A DNA stretch of 24,796 nucleotides, from assembly GCA_964431735.1 (NCBI GenBank), contig CAYSLJ010000108.1:1-24796 (forward strand). The letters run 5' to 3'. The notes beneath the pieces were generated by a model, which was given only the letters and a program-made list of their open reading frames with translations, was not told where the DNA came from and made no database searches. The stretch is from CALARM01 sp964431735. GTDB taxonomy: Bacteria > Vulcanimicrobiota > SpSt-956 > JAKJGF01. The translations under genes and the position numbers were made by a program. Shown one piece after another: positions 6,491-14,608 of this stretch. The stretch's first letter is position 1; each line of letters begins with the position of its first letter.

Positions 6491-8176
6491 ATGAAGGTTT
6501 TTCAGGGTGTAAATCCTTTATTGTTTATTATTATACTTACCATAATAATCTATGGAAATTCTCTCAATAATGATTTCTGGGCAATAGATGACCCTGTCGT
6601 TATCAATAACCCCCATATTCAAAATTTTAATATTCAAAATTTAAAGGATATATTTAATCCGTCATTTATTATAGAAGAAGGCACTTACTATAAACCCTTT
6701 GTTTATTTGAGTTTTTCCCTTGATTATCTTATCTGGAAAAACAACCCTTTCGGATATCACCTTACAAATTTAATTATTTTTATTATTACCCTCGTGTTTC
6801 TCTATTTTACCCTGGAGTTACTTTTTAAGCATACCTTTATTTCCTTTGTAACTACATTATTATTTGCCGTTCACCCGGTTCATTCCGAAGCCGTTCTGTG
6901 GATAAGCTCCAGAACACACATGCTGTCGGCTCTATTCTGTCTCATATCTTTTTATTGTTTTATTCGTTCTGCAGAAATAACCGGGAACTTGAGGATTTTT
7001 TATTATTTCTTATCTCTTATTAATTTTGTTTTTGCCCTTTTTTCACACCCTTTCAGCTGTGTTTATGCCATGCTGGTGCTGCTCTATTTTTATTGTTTTC
7101 CTGTTAAACTGGAGAAAAAATACAAAATAACGTTTATACTAATCCTTTTCTTTATAGGTGCAGGATGTGAGTTTATATCCTTCTTTTTTCAACATGCCCA
7201 GAAATGGAGACTTCAAACAATGGAAGAAACAGGTATTATTAAAAACCTGTTTGTTTCCGTCATAGTATTCGGCAAATACTGCAAATTACTGTTCTGGCCC
7301 GCAGGATTGAGTGCAGTATATAAAATCAATACAGAAGTTAATATCTTAAGAATTGATTTTATCATCTCACTATTCCTATGTATTTTATTTATTTGTTTCG
7401 TTTTATACAGTGCCGTAAAAGATAAAGAATTATTTTTCGCTTCAGGCTGGTTTATTATTTTCTATATTCCCGTATCACATATATTCATGCCTCTTATTTT
7501 CAACATGGCAGACAGATATGTTTATTTTCCCGGTACCGGTATTTTTCTTTTATTTTCCATTTTACTTTACAGATTTTTAAAGGGTAAGAGTCCTGCAGTC
7601 AAAGGTTCTTTAGTTATAGTGGCAGTCATTATCATCTGTTTATTGTCTTTACTGACCTATGAAAGGACTCTTGTATGGAAAGACAGTTTGACTATGTGCA
7701 ATGATATTTTAAGTAAATATGATGTTGATATAGTCTATAATCATAGAGGATATATGTATAATAATAAGGGTGAATATGATACGGCCATAGATGATTTCAA
7801 TAATGCCATCTCTCTGAATCCCGAACTTGTGGAAGCCTATTATAACCGCGGTTCTGCTTATTTTAATAAAAATGATTATGACAGAGCCATACGGGATTTC
7901 ACTCATGCCATCAATCTCAAACCTGATTATGTAGTGAGTCTGAACGGTAGAGGTATGGCTTATATGAAAAGAGGGGAATATAATAGAGCCATCGCTGATT
8001 TTACAACTGCATTAAAGGTTGAACCTTCCTCTTATCAATTATACAGTAACAGGGCTTTTGCTTATTATATGAATAAAGAATATGATAAAGCACTGGAAGA
8101 TGCAAAAAAAATAACTGAAGCAGGATATAATATGGAACCGAATTTTTTGAATATACTCCAGAAAAAAGTGAATTGA
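6491..8176 (+). CDS. TMTC-like multi-pass membrane protein with C-terminal TPRs
   Basis: The first 400 residues are a multi-pass membrane domain of the GT-C glycosyltransferase type. An Asp pair (D33-D34) sits after the first membrane helix and HPVHSEAVLWISSR lies at 128-141, as in bacterial relatives of the TMTC O-mannosyltransferases. Residues about 415-548 carry four TPR units with the usual G-Y/N...A-F-N/L-P spacing, for example RGYMYNNKGEYDTAIDDF. Transfer of a lipid-linked sugar to a protein is inferred from the family. ATG 6491 follows the hsdM stop with no gap and has GGGAG at 6479-6483, so it is probably translated from the hsdM transcript although no functional link to restriction-modification is known. 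Alternative: an uncharacterised TPR membrane protein without transferase activity. Confidence 0.8.
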   Translation: MKVFQGVNPLLFIIILTIIIYGNSLNNDFWAIDDPVVINNPHIQNFNIQNLKDIFNPSFIIEEGTYYKPFVYLSFSLDYLIWKNNPFGYHLTNLIIFIITLVFLYFTLELLFKHTFISFVTTLLFAVHPVHSEAVLWISSRTHMLSALFCLISFYCFIRSAEITGNLRIFYYFLSLINFVFALFSHPFSCVYAMLVLLYFYCFPVKLEKKYKITFILILFFIGAGCEFISFFFQHAQKWRLQTMEETGIIKNLFVSVIVFGKYCKLLFWPAGLSAVYKINTEVNILRIDFIISLFLCILFICFVLYSAVKDKELFFASGWFIIFYIPVSHIFMPLIFNMADRYVYFPGTGIFLLFSILLYRFLKGKSPAVKGSLVIVAVIIICLLSLLTYERTLVWKDSLTMCNDILSKYDVDIVYNHRGYMYNNKGEYDTAIDDFNNAISLNPELVEAYYNRGSAYFNKNDYDRAIRDFTHAINLKPDYVVSLNGRGMAYMKRGEYNRAIADFTTALKVEPSSYQLYSNRAFAYYMNKEYDKALEDAKKITEAGYNMEPNFLNILQKKVN

Positions 8177-8213
8177 TGAGTTGGGTCGTAAAAAAACACT
8201 ATTGAAACACCTC

Positions 8214-8242
8214 TTTAACAGTATTTCTTTTTATGGTATAAT
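8214..8242 (+). promoter_or_regulatory. sigma70-like promoter for the 77-aa orphan
   Basis: A perfect -10 TATAAT (8237-8242) follows a weak -35 TTTAAC (8214-8219) at 17 bases. The predicted start is near 8249, about 22 bases before the ATG at 8272. Confidence 0.6.
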
Positions 8243-8271
8243 GGGATCAATGACGGAAGGGAGGTGCTGTT

Positions 8272-8505
8272 ATGCACATATTGAAACATTACTGTGTTCA
8301 AACTGAACCCCCTCTGGATCAGGTTATTAAACCTTTAGCGGATGCCCATATAAGTAAAGACAGGAAAAAGGGATCTGACGAACCCCATATAGATCCTTTT
8401 AAACAACAGGACAGGTATCTCGTCGATATGGACGATATACTCAATACTCCTTTTCATAGAGAGTTTTACCCGTTTGACAACCTCTTTGATCGTATGATCG
8501 AATAG
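8272..8505 (+). CDS. hypothetical protein, 77 aa
   Basis: I do not recognise this small protein. It is hydrophilic, with many His, Asp and Pro, a single Cys (residue 8) and no membrane segment or signal peptide. Coding is supported by a very good ribosome site, AGGGAGGTG at 8258-8265 (6 bases before the ATG), and by its own promoter at 8214-8242, which together suggest strong, independent expression. It stands alone: the TMTC-like gene ends 95 bp upstream, and a heptamer repeat begins within a few bases of its stop. A hairpin at 8588-8616 may end the transcript. Confidence 0.7.
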   Translation: MHILKHYCVQTEPPLDQVIKPLADAHISKDRKKGSDEPHIDPFKQQDRYLVDMDDILNTPFHREFYPFDNLFDRMIE

Positions 8506-8507
8506 GG

Positions 8508-8540
8508 ACTTACTATTTCACGTCACAGGTCACGATTTTT
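8508..8540 (+). repeat. heptamer repeat, copy 2 (ACTTACT / ACGTCAC blocks)
   Basis: ACTTACT (8508-8514), then ACGTCAC (8520-8526), AGGTCAC (8527-8533) and GATTTTT. It joins the two heptamer families seen elsewhere in the window and starts 2 bases after a stop codon. Confidence 0.65.
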
Positions 8541-8587
8541 TTATTCAGATAGAGAAATATTATGTCTGATTTTTACATTCGTAATGA

Positions 8588-8616
8588 ATGGCTCATTCCA
8601 CTTGGAAATGAGCCAT
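8588..8616 (+). terminator. hairpin, possible terminator of the 77-aa gene
   Basis: ATGGCTCATT (8588-8597) pairs perfectly with AATGAGCCAT (8607-8616) across a short loop that can extend the stem by two pairs. The bases after it are ATATTTATA, not a clean T run, so termination is plausible but not certain. Confidence 0.45.
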
Positions 8617-8687
8617 ATATTTATATAAATACAATCCGTGGATCCTTTCCTGGTTTTAAGTGAATAATGATTGAAATTCTCTTTACC

Positions 8688-8708
8688 ACTTACTATTGAC
8701 TACTTACA
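8688..8708. repeat. ACTTACT heptamer repeat over the phosphoesterase stop codon
   Basis: Three consecutive heptamers ACTTACT, ATTGACT, ACTTACA. The minus-strand stop codon of the metallophosphoesterase (8704-8706) lies inside the last unit. Confidence 0.6.
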
Positions 8709-9693
8709 GATGTTTCAGTTCCGGTTCCTTATTTCCATCTATTAAAATATAGGAAGCCAGAGAAATATCTCCATGCCATGCTCCTGTATTATAGATTTTT
8801 ATATCCCTTGATTTTATCTTAAGAGTATTTCCTTCACTCTTTTTATGGGTATGGCCGAATATAAAATTCATAGGTGTATAAAGGGTATCTCTGTACCATC
8901 CGATAGAATCTTCCAGATACCGTGAGATTTCAGAAGTCAAAGAGTCTGTTCTCATTCCTCTGAGCCTTGCGCTGATGGTGTTACCTTTTATATGAAATTT
9001 TTCCAGGTAATTTTCTATAAGGCTCTTCATGCCGATAAATTCTTTATATCCTTTATTTACCAGTGTTCCCAGTCTTTCTGCCTGTCCCATGTGATACCAT
9101 ATACCTTCAATCCATGATGCGTTGAATGCTTCAAGTTCCTGAAGTGATTCCGGCTTAATGACAGTATTTGCAGGTGTAAAAATCCTGTCAATAAGATGGC
9201 CATGATGGAAAAAATATAATGTTCCTCCTGTATCCCTGAAGAGATTAGGATAGGTGACAATAAGTTTTTTCCTGCTTCCTTTCATAAAGCCGGTGAGGAA
9301 GGTATTGTCTTCATAGATGAGATTAACTCTTTGAAGGTTTTTTTCCGGTATGTCGCCATTTTTTATTTTTTTAATTATCTGTTCATCTTCTATGATTGAA
9401 GTCCATATGTGATGATCATGATTGCCGGGTACAAACACTATGCTGTTGAGATGTTCGATCTCTTTTATTTCTTTAAAGAATTCCCGTGCTTTTTCATATA
9501 CTTTTTCCTGAGAAGCGAGTGACAGATCAAAGAGATCACCCAGAATTATCAGTTCATCAACAGTTCCCTTCCTGGCCTCTGACGATATTTTGCTTTTAAA
9601 TTCATGGAGTATGTTTTTATCATTGAAGAGGCACTCCTCTTCACCGAGGTGGACGTCTGATATAACTATTATTTTATTGACTTTTTTTATCAT
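8704..9693 (-). CDS. calcineurin-like metallophosphoesterase, 329 aa
   Basis: This is a cytoplasmic two-metal phosphoesterase; all family motifs are present in order: D-x-H (SDVHLG, D13/H15), GD (LGDLFDL, G52-D53), GNHD (90-93), the H-x-G-H stretch HHGH (163-166) and GHTH (280-283). The metal site is thus complete. Length and the helical insert at about 180-270 exceed the minimal fold and resemble UDP-diacylglucosamine hydrolase-like or uncharacterised branches, so the substrate cannot be named. ATG at 9693 is preceded on its strand by GGGAGGAAT, a strong ribosome site. It is transcribed alone or from the small membrane gene upstream (225 bp gap with a hairpin). The 3' end lies in a heptamer repeat. 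Confidence 0.9.
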   Translation of the reverse strand: MIKKVNKIIVISDVHLGEEECLFNDKNILHEFKSKISSEARKGTVDELIILGDLFDLSLASQEKVYEKAREFFKEIKEIEHLNSIVFVPGNHDHHIWTSIIEDEQIIKKIKNGDIPEKNLQRVNLIYEDNTFLTGFMKGSRKKLIVTYPNLFRDTGGTLYFFHHGHLIDRIFTPANTVIKPESLQELEAFNASWIEGIWYHMGQAERLGTLVNKGYKEFIGMKSLIENYLEKFHIKGNTISARLRGMRTDSLTSEISRYLEDSIGWYRDTLYTPMNFIFGHTHKKSEGNTLKIKSRDIKIYNTGAWHGDISLASYILIDGNKEPELKHL

Positions 9694-9841
9694 AATGATT
9701 CCTCCCTTTTTGTCTGCTCTTTACTTACTCGAGCATTTTAATAAACCATTTTTCTCTTCATTCTTTATCATATCACTATTTTTCATATTTTTCCAGAAAA
9801 TATTTGTATGTATGATGTTCTTCCTTAATGTTAAATTTTTT

Positions 9842-9890
9842 ATATGAAAATGATGAAGTCTTATGCTTCACTGTCTGTTAATTTTCATAT
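9842..9890. repeat. nested inverted repeat between two minus-strand genes
   Basis: ATATGAAAAT (9842-9851) is perfectly complementary to ATTTTCATAT (9881-9890), and the interior holds a second stem, TGAAG (9854-9858) with CTTCA (9866-9870). It lies just beyond the 3' end of the small membrane gene. There is no T run on the minus strand after it, so it is not a standard terminator. Confidence 0.5.
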
Positions 9891-9918
9891 CTGGTTGTGA
9901 TCACCCCGGCCATGCCTG

Positions 9919-10284
9919 TTAATGAAAAAAATAATCTTTAAAATAGATATATGTTAAAAGATACATACCTATAAGGAGGAAGGCTCTTATCAGAATGACT
10001 GCACATCCTCCTTCTGCTTCGGGAGATGACTGTGATACAAATTTGCTGCCCATTGTCATGCCTTCCAGAAAATCGCGGAAAAATGGTATAAAGCTGATGC
10101 CATATACGGCTAATAGGATAAACCAGGTAATTGCCATGGTAGAGACAGGTCTGTCTTCTACCATAACCCCTTTGCTGTTCATTGTTTTTTCCATTACCCA
10201 TACGGACTTTGATGTGGCAAGAATAACAAGTGATATGATACAAGCCGGTAAAGGCCAGAACCATGGTTTTAGCAGATGTTTCAT
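9919..10284 (-). CDS. small membrane protein, 121 aa, three predicted helices
   Basis: I do not recognise the family. Hydrophobic stretches at about 8-25, 49-70 and 93-117 predict three membrane helices with short polar linkers (a Ser/Glu-rich one at about 83-91). ATG at 10284 has AAGGATT about 6 bases upstream on its strand, and a perfect TATAAT at 10335-10330 lies 45 bases upstream of the start. It stands divergent from the coiled-coil orphan at 10448 and upstream of the metallophosphoesterase. An overlapping minus frame here (9938-10264) is a shadow. Confidence 0.6.
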   Translation of the reverse strand: MKHLLKPWFWPLPACIISLVILATSKSVWVMEKTMNSKGVMVEDRPVSTMAITWFILLAVYGISFIPFFRDFLEGMTMGSKFVSQSSPEAEGGCAVILIRAFLLIGMYLLTYIYFKDYFFH

Positions 10285-10329
10285 AGGCTTAATCCTTTCA
10301 GTGAATATTTTATTATTTATTTATCTTTT

Positions 10330-10335
10330 ATTATA
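10330..10335 (-). promoter_or_regulatory. candidate -10 box for the small membrane gene
   Basis: On the minus strand the bases read TATAAT, 45 bases before the start codon. No good -35 is visible at 16-18 bases. Confidence 0.35.
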
Positions 10336-10447
10336 GTGAAATCCTTCTTTTGTTTTCTGTATGTTACTGACATTTTACCACTATGTTTTATTTCTCCATG
10401 TTAAAAATAAAAGTGGAAACCAGATTAAAAATAGGAAGGTGACTGAT

Positions 10448-11113
10448 ATGATTATTAAAAATTTTGAAGGTTCCCTGAGTCCACAGGCTGTTCTTCGTAA
10501 TTCAAATTCAGGTTATTTTAATCAGAGTGATTTTCATGATAATACTGAAAATCGCGATACTTTTATATATACCGGTTATTATAAGGATAAAGAAAACTTA
10601 AAACATGTCTGTAACAGAGAAGAGAAAGGGTATATTGCAGAATTGTTCCAGGATTTAGACCAGAAAAAAAAAGCTCCTCTTATGGAACTTGCAGAGAAAG
10701 TTACGGAAAAAGAGGTTAAATCTCCTGCTGAGGAACAATTAATAAGGAACGAAACTTTTCCTTTGATACCTTATTCTATAACAGATCTGAGTGAAGAAGG
10801 CAAGAAATCTCTGATTGAATATATAAAAGTAAATAACCTTTCAAAAAGTGATGTGAAAGCTATATTAAAAAAAGATGAAGACTGGCGTGACATAGAGGAA
10901 ATGGTGTGTGAGTATTTTGCTAAAGAAAGAGAAGAAGCACAGGATTTCTGTCTGAATATGTGGATAGAAAGAGAAAAATCCGCACAGAATAGATTAAAGT
11001 CTATTAAAGCTTTTTATGACTATATGAATAAATCCTGTGCCGAAATATGGACTCATAGAGCAAAGACAAATCAGGATATAAACGACATGATTTATAAGAC
11101 TTTTTATGGTTAA
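10448..11113 (+). CDS. hypothetical protein, 221 aa, mostly helical
   Basis: I do not recognise this protein. ATG 10448 is chosen over the longer open frame from 10361 because GGAAGGTG (10434-10441) lies 6 bases upstream; the extra 29 residues look like translated leader. The N-terminal 50 residues are polar and Asn/Ser-rich. Residues about 60-221 are strongly charged and probably helical, with Glu/Lys heptad-like stretches (EDWRDIEEMVCEYFAKEREEA) suggesting coiled coil. There is no signal peptide or membrane segment. It is a lone gene between a divergent promoter region and a 410-bp gap. Confidence 0.6.
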   Translation: MIIKNFEGSLSPQAVLRNSNSGYFNQSDFHDNTENRDTFIYTGYYKDKENLKHVCNREEKGYIAELFQDLDQKKKAPLMELAEKVTEKEVKSPAEEQLIRNETFPLIPYSITDLSEEGKKSLIEYIKVNNLSKSDVKAILKKDEDWRDIEEMVCEYFAKEREEAQDFCLNMWIEREKSAQNRLKSIKAFYDYMNKSCAEIWTHRAKTNQDINDMIYKTFYG

Positions 11114-11523
11114 TTGTTATGTTTAGTTTTACTATGTTACGAATTTTGTAAATAATTTTCACTGGTAAATCAACAAAAAAGTAATTTATGTAGATAAATG
11201 ATGAGTTTTGCCGGTATTTTTGCAGTCATATTTACAGAGAAATTTGTAAATTACAGGTATTGAAATACGTTGTTATTTATTGTTACGAATTATTTGTGCT
11301 TTTTACCTGACTGAAAAACCAAAAACACTGCAAATTTTTATAATATATCAGAAGGATAACAACTCATAGAATAGAAAAAGATATATCATAACTATTAAGA
11401 AAGGTAATCAATAACCATAAAACAATTATTACTGAAATAAGCATAAATATATACTCTCGTAACAAAAGAAAAACATTTATTAAATGTTTATGCTCAAATC
11501 AATAACATGGTTGTTATAAAATA
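11114..11523. other. 410-bp AT-rich intergenic region before the DUF362 gene
   Basis: No reading frame or clear promoter hexamer pair. It contains two TTACGAATT words (11139-11147 and 11283-11291) and an AGCATAAA/TTTATGCT inverted pair (11440-11447 and 11487-11494) that matches the core of the 20-bp repeat at 16772 and 16867. It also holds a 7-bp palindrome ACATTTA/TAAATGT (11473-11487) and ATAACA/TGTTAT at 11502-11517. The right 90 bases look regulatory. Confidence 0.5.
11502..11517. promoter_or_regulatory. small inverted repeat at the DUF362 start
   Basis: ATAACA, four bases, then TGTTAT: a perfect 6-bp dyad ending 6 bases before the ATG, where a ribosome site would be expected. It could be an operator or a translational control stem. 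Confidence 0.35.
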
Positions 11524-12651
11524 ATGTCAGAAATTTCTATAGAAAAATGTAAAGAATACAATCAGGAAAATGTAGATAGAACAATAGAAAAAGTTATAGC
11601 AAACCTGGGAGGCATAAATAATTTTATAAAAGAAAATAGCAGGGTTTTATTAAAAGTCAACCTTTTATTTGGCAGACATCCTGATAAAATGGTTAATACA
11701 CATCCGTCTGTAGTAGAAGCAGTTGTAAAATTACTTAAAAAACATAAATGTAGCGTTTTTATAGGCGATAGCCCTGCAATAGGAACCTGTAGAGGAGCAT
11801 CAAAAAATGCAGGTTATCTTGCACTGGAAAAAAAATTGGATTGTAAAATAATAGATTTTAATAATTCAATTCAAATAAAAAACCTTTCTCCGAAAAGTAC
11901 ATTTAAAAACATTGAAGTAGCCTCTGAAATCTATGATTATGATTATATAATAAATCTTCCAAAGGTAAAAACTCACGGTCAAATGGGACTTACACTGGGA
12001 GTTAAAAATATGTTCGGTTGTATAACAGGAACTAAAAAACTTCACTGGCACCTTAAAGCAGGTGTAAATAAAGAATATTTTGCAAAAATGCTGGTAGATG
12101 TGTATGAAAATATTAAACCTGTTCTGACCATTACAGATGGCATAACAGGTATGGAAGGAAATGGCCCCCAGTGGGGAAGTCCCAGAAAACTCGGAGTAAT
12201 AGTTGCCTCAAGGGATGCAGTAGCTTCCGACCTGATAATATCGCGACTGGTAAATTATGAGCAAGAAAAATTTTTGACTTTTCGTGCCGCAAGAGATAAA
12301 GGTATCGGAACAACAAACATAAATAATATAAAATTTTTCGGTGAAAATTTTTCATCCCTTAATATTGTAGATTTTAAAAAAGTCCCTCTCTCCAGTCTGG
12401 AATTTAGAATACCTTCTTTTATATTCGGTCCTCTGAAAGATATTTTTGCTACAAAGCCTTCAATTGACCACAGTAAATGTACAACATGTAAACTCTGCAT
12501 GGAAATATGTCCTGCACGCACTATTACTATAAAAAACAATAAAATTTTTATAGATTATAGAAACTGTATAAGATGCTTCTGTTGCCAGGAATTATGCAAA
12601 GAAGGAGCTATTTCCGTAAAATACAACTGGTTGTCCGATATATTTAAATAA
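11524..12651 (+). CDS. DUF362 protein with C-terminal two-cluster ferredoxin
   Basis: Residues 1-300 form a DUF362 domain (SIEKCKEYNQENVDRTIEKV..., VLLKVNLLFG, INLPKVKTHGQMGLTLGVKNMFG), a widespread family in anaerobes whose reaction is not firmly known. Residues 315-365 are a bacterial ferredoxin with two 4Fe-4S motifs: C319, C322, C325, C329 and C348, C351, C354, C358. Full length (375 aa) is typical. A redox role in the cytoplasm is expected. ATG 11524 matches the family start, yet no Shine-Dalgarno is visible; the bases before it are TATAAAATA with a dyad at 11502-11517. The next gene starts 106 bp downstream on the same strand. Confidence 0.88.
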   Translation: MSEISIEKCKEYNQENVDRTIEKVIANLGGINNFIKENSRVLLKVNLLFGRHPDKMVNTHPSVVEAVVKLLKKHKCSVFIGDSPAIGTCRGASKNAGYLALEKKLDCKIIDFNNSIQIKNLSPKSTFKNIEVASEIYDYDYIINLPKVKTHGQMGLTLGVKNMFGCITGTKKLHWHLKAGVNKEYFAKMLVDVYENIKPVLTITDGITGMEGNGPQWGSPRKLGVIVASRDAVASDLIISRLVNYEQEKFLTFRAARDKGIGTTNINNIKFFGENFSSLNIVDFKKVPLSSLEFRIPSFIFGPLKDIFATKPSIDHSKCTTCKLCMEICPARTITIKNNKIFIDYRNCIRCFCCQELCKEGAISVKYNWLSDIFK

Positions 12652-12757
12652 TTTTTTATTTTTAATATTGCTTCGTTGTAATATAGCATAAAATGAAATT
12701 CTATTTATCTCCACCTGTGAATATAAATGGAGAATTATGAGGTGTTTTCGTTAAAAT

Positions 12758-14608
12758 ATGTATGTAAAAAGATATAAAGACAGAAAAAAAATATATTTGC
12801 CGGAAGTTTCGCTGTGCCAGATGGAAGGACACAGCTGTGCAGGGTGCTGTATTAACCTTTATGAACATGACGATATTATTACAGAATTTTTAACTATCAA
12901 TACCAGGTCTTTTCAATCTTTTTTTCCTGATCTTAAAACAGTAAATCCTACTTTTTTACATGAATATCTCATAGAACTTAAAAAAATTAATAATAGAGAT
13001 CCTGTCTTTTTAATGTATAACTGTTATTTTGCCGGTTTTATTGATAGGGAAGAGAAAAAAACAGGATGTCTTGTTCACCCGTTACGCCTTGACGGAATTG
13101 AATTAAGAGATTTATTGTCTGTTAACTGTGTGCCTTATGGTAAATGTTACAGAGATATCCTGTGGCATAATATTTCAGATGGAAATAAGAAAAAATTTCT
13201 TTCAATGGTGAAAGACGATGACTGGCTTACCTATTCAAGAAATATATATAAAATAATTCCGGAACTCTATGTGTCTCCGGAAATAAAACAAAATCATTAT
13301 TACAATATTGTTGTTAAAGATCATGGCATTCAGGCAGGAAGTAAATTAAAAAAAAATCTGGATCTTATTTCAGAGTTTTATTCAATAAAAAAAGAACATA
13401 TTTCTAATGAAGACATGTTGCTTAAATACGGAGAATTATATCTGGAAAAATTTTTAAGAAAAATTTCCGATGAACATAATCTCTTTCTGACCATAATAAA
13501 TTTACCGGAAGATTTAATAAGAGATGGCGACGAATATGTAAACGGAGAACGTCTATTCGTCATGTTCGCTCCTTCTTTAACAGATACAAATAAAACGATT
13601 ATTTTAGGAACAGCTTATAATAACAGCAGTGAGAAATTAAGCTGTAACGATGTAAAAAAAGCAAAAACAATTTCTTTCTTAATTAAATCTATTGTAAGGC
13701 TTGACAGAAGACCTGATTTTAACTATCTGTGGCTTTTCTCAGGTGCAGAATCAGATATAATCCTTCCTTTAAGAGGATCGTTCTATTTTAAGGATATGCT
13801 GAAAAAAGGATTTTATACAGGTTCTAAAACTATAGGTGCAGATGATATAGTTATTTATATGCATTTTGATGGAATTCTGCGTAATAATATTTTTTCTGCC
13901 GTAGATTATCATATTCCATGTTCAAAGGGCTATCTTAATGATATTGAAACCTACTACAGGGATTTTATATACTTAAATATTGAACATTCTTTTTCTGATA
14001 CAGCAGGTATGAAAGCTATTGATAACTATTTTATAGACCTTTTTGATTTTAAAGACGTATCCTGTATTGATACCATACTGTGTAATAGTTTAAAAGATAT
14101 ATTAAAAGAAAAGACTCCTATTACTATTGATAAAATAATCGAAAGTTGCATAGAGATATTTAAAGATGTCTTTGGTTTCACTGAAGAAGAAAAAAATAAG
14201 TCTATTGAACAACTTAAAGAATATGTTATAAAAAAAATATATAATCATGCCAGAGACATTGATCCTTTAAAACTCGAAGAAGAACTTCTGAAAAAGGGAA
14301 TTTTACTCGTAAATAAAGATAAAAAAACACGCTTTGTCGTTACGACTCATAACATGTTAACGGAGAGATTTTTCCGTTTGATGATAAGTAAAGGTTTTAT
14401 AAGGGATAAGGATCAATATGGAATAAATAAAGGGTTCTATCCGTTTGCACTGGCGGGCATACCATGTGTATGCATTTCAGGCAGTGAAGAGAAAGGCATT
14501 GACGGAGATTGCAATAAATTTATCGAGTGCTTATCCCTTTATTTCAGAGACCTGGAACACAGTCACGATAGAAATTTTATAAAATTTATTGACTCTTCAG
14601 ATGAATAG
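12758..14608 (+). CDS. 616-aa protein: YkgJ-like cysteine cluster plus degenerate M28-peptidase-like domain
   Basis: No full-length family comes to mind, but two parts are readable. Residues 20-130 contain eight cysteines (C20, C27, C30, C31, C89, C104, C124, C130) in a CxxCC / GCLVHP / NC...GKC arrangement like YkgJ-type metal-binding domains. Residues about 220-600 follow the order of an M28 (aminopeptidase-like) fold: a strand before ILGTAYNN (282-289), FNYLWLFSGAES (321-332) where M28 has its EE pair, a strand ending HFDG (369-372), and GFYPFALAGIPCVCIS (559-574) matching the SDH-PF-GIP end. The metal ligands expected at HxD, DN, EE and DH are mostly replaced, so peptidase activity is unlikely. 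ATG 12758 has GAGGTG about 13 bases upstream, rather far. Its 3' end overlaps the convergent NTPase gene by 23 bp. The domain assignment is inference. Confidence 0.6.
   Translation: MYVKRYKDRKKIYLPEVSLCQMEGHSCAGCCINLYEHDDIITEFLTINTRSFQSFFPDLKTVNPTFLHEYLIELKKINNRDPVFLMYNCYFAGFIDREEKKTGCLVHPLRLDGIELRDLLSVNCVPYGKCYRDILWHNISDGNKKKFLSMVKDDDWLTYSRNIYKIIPELYVSPEIKQNHYYNIVVKDHGIQAGSKLKKNLDLISEFYSIKKEHISNEDMLLKYGELYLEKFLRKISDEHNLFLTIINLPEDLIRDGDEYVNGERLFVMFAPSLTDTNKTIILGTAYNNSSEKLSCNDVKKAKTISFLIKSIVRLDRRPDFNYLWLFSGAESDIILPLRGSFYFKDMLKKGFYTGSKTIGADDIVIYMHFDGILRNNIFSAVDYHIPCSKGYLNDIETYYRDFIYLNIEHSFSDTAGMKAIDNYFIDLFDFKDVSCIDTILCNSLKDILKEKTPITIDKIIESCIEIFKDVFGFTEEEKNKSIEQLKEYVIKKIYNHARDIDPLKLEEELLKKGILLVNKDKKTRFVVTTHNMLTERFFRLMISKGFIRDKDQYGINKGFYPFALAGIPCVCISGSEEKGIDGDCNKFIECLSLYFRDLEHSHDRNFIKFIDSSDE

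Noticed and set aside
8250..8306. Leaderless 18-codon ORF starting at the predicted transcription start before the 77-aa gene
   Set aside because: It overlaps the well-supported ribosome site and gene in another frame; an ATG here is easily chance.
9590..9847. Plus-strand frame opposite the phosphoesterase start
   Set aside because: It lies largely antisense to a clear gene and reads through low-complexity T-rich DNA as Phe/Ile-rich sequence, with no ribosome site.
9995..10336. Plus-strand frame opposite the small membrane protein
   Set aside because: The minus-strand frame has a ribosome site and coherent hydrophobic helices; this one does not.
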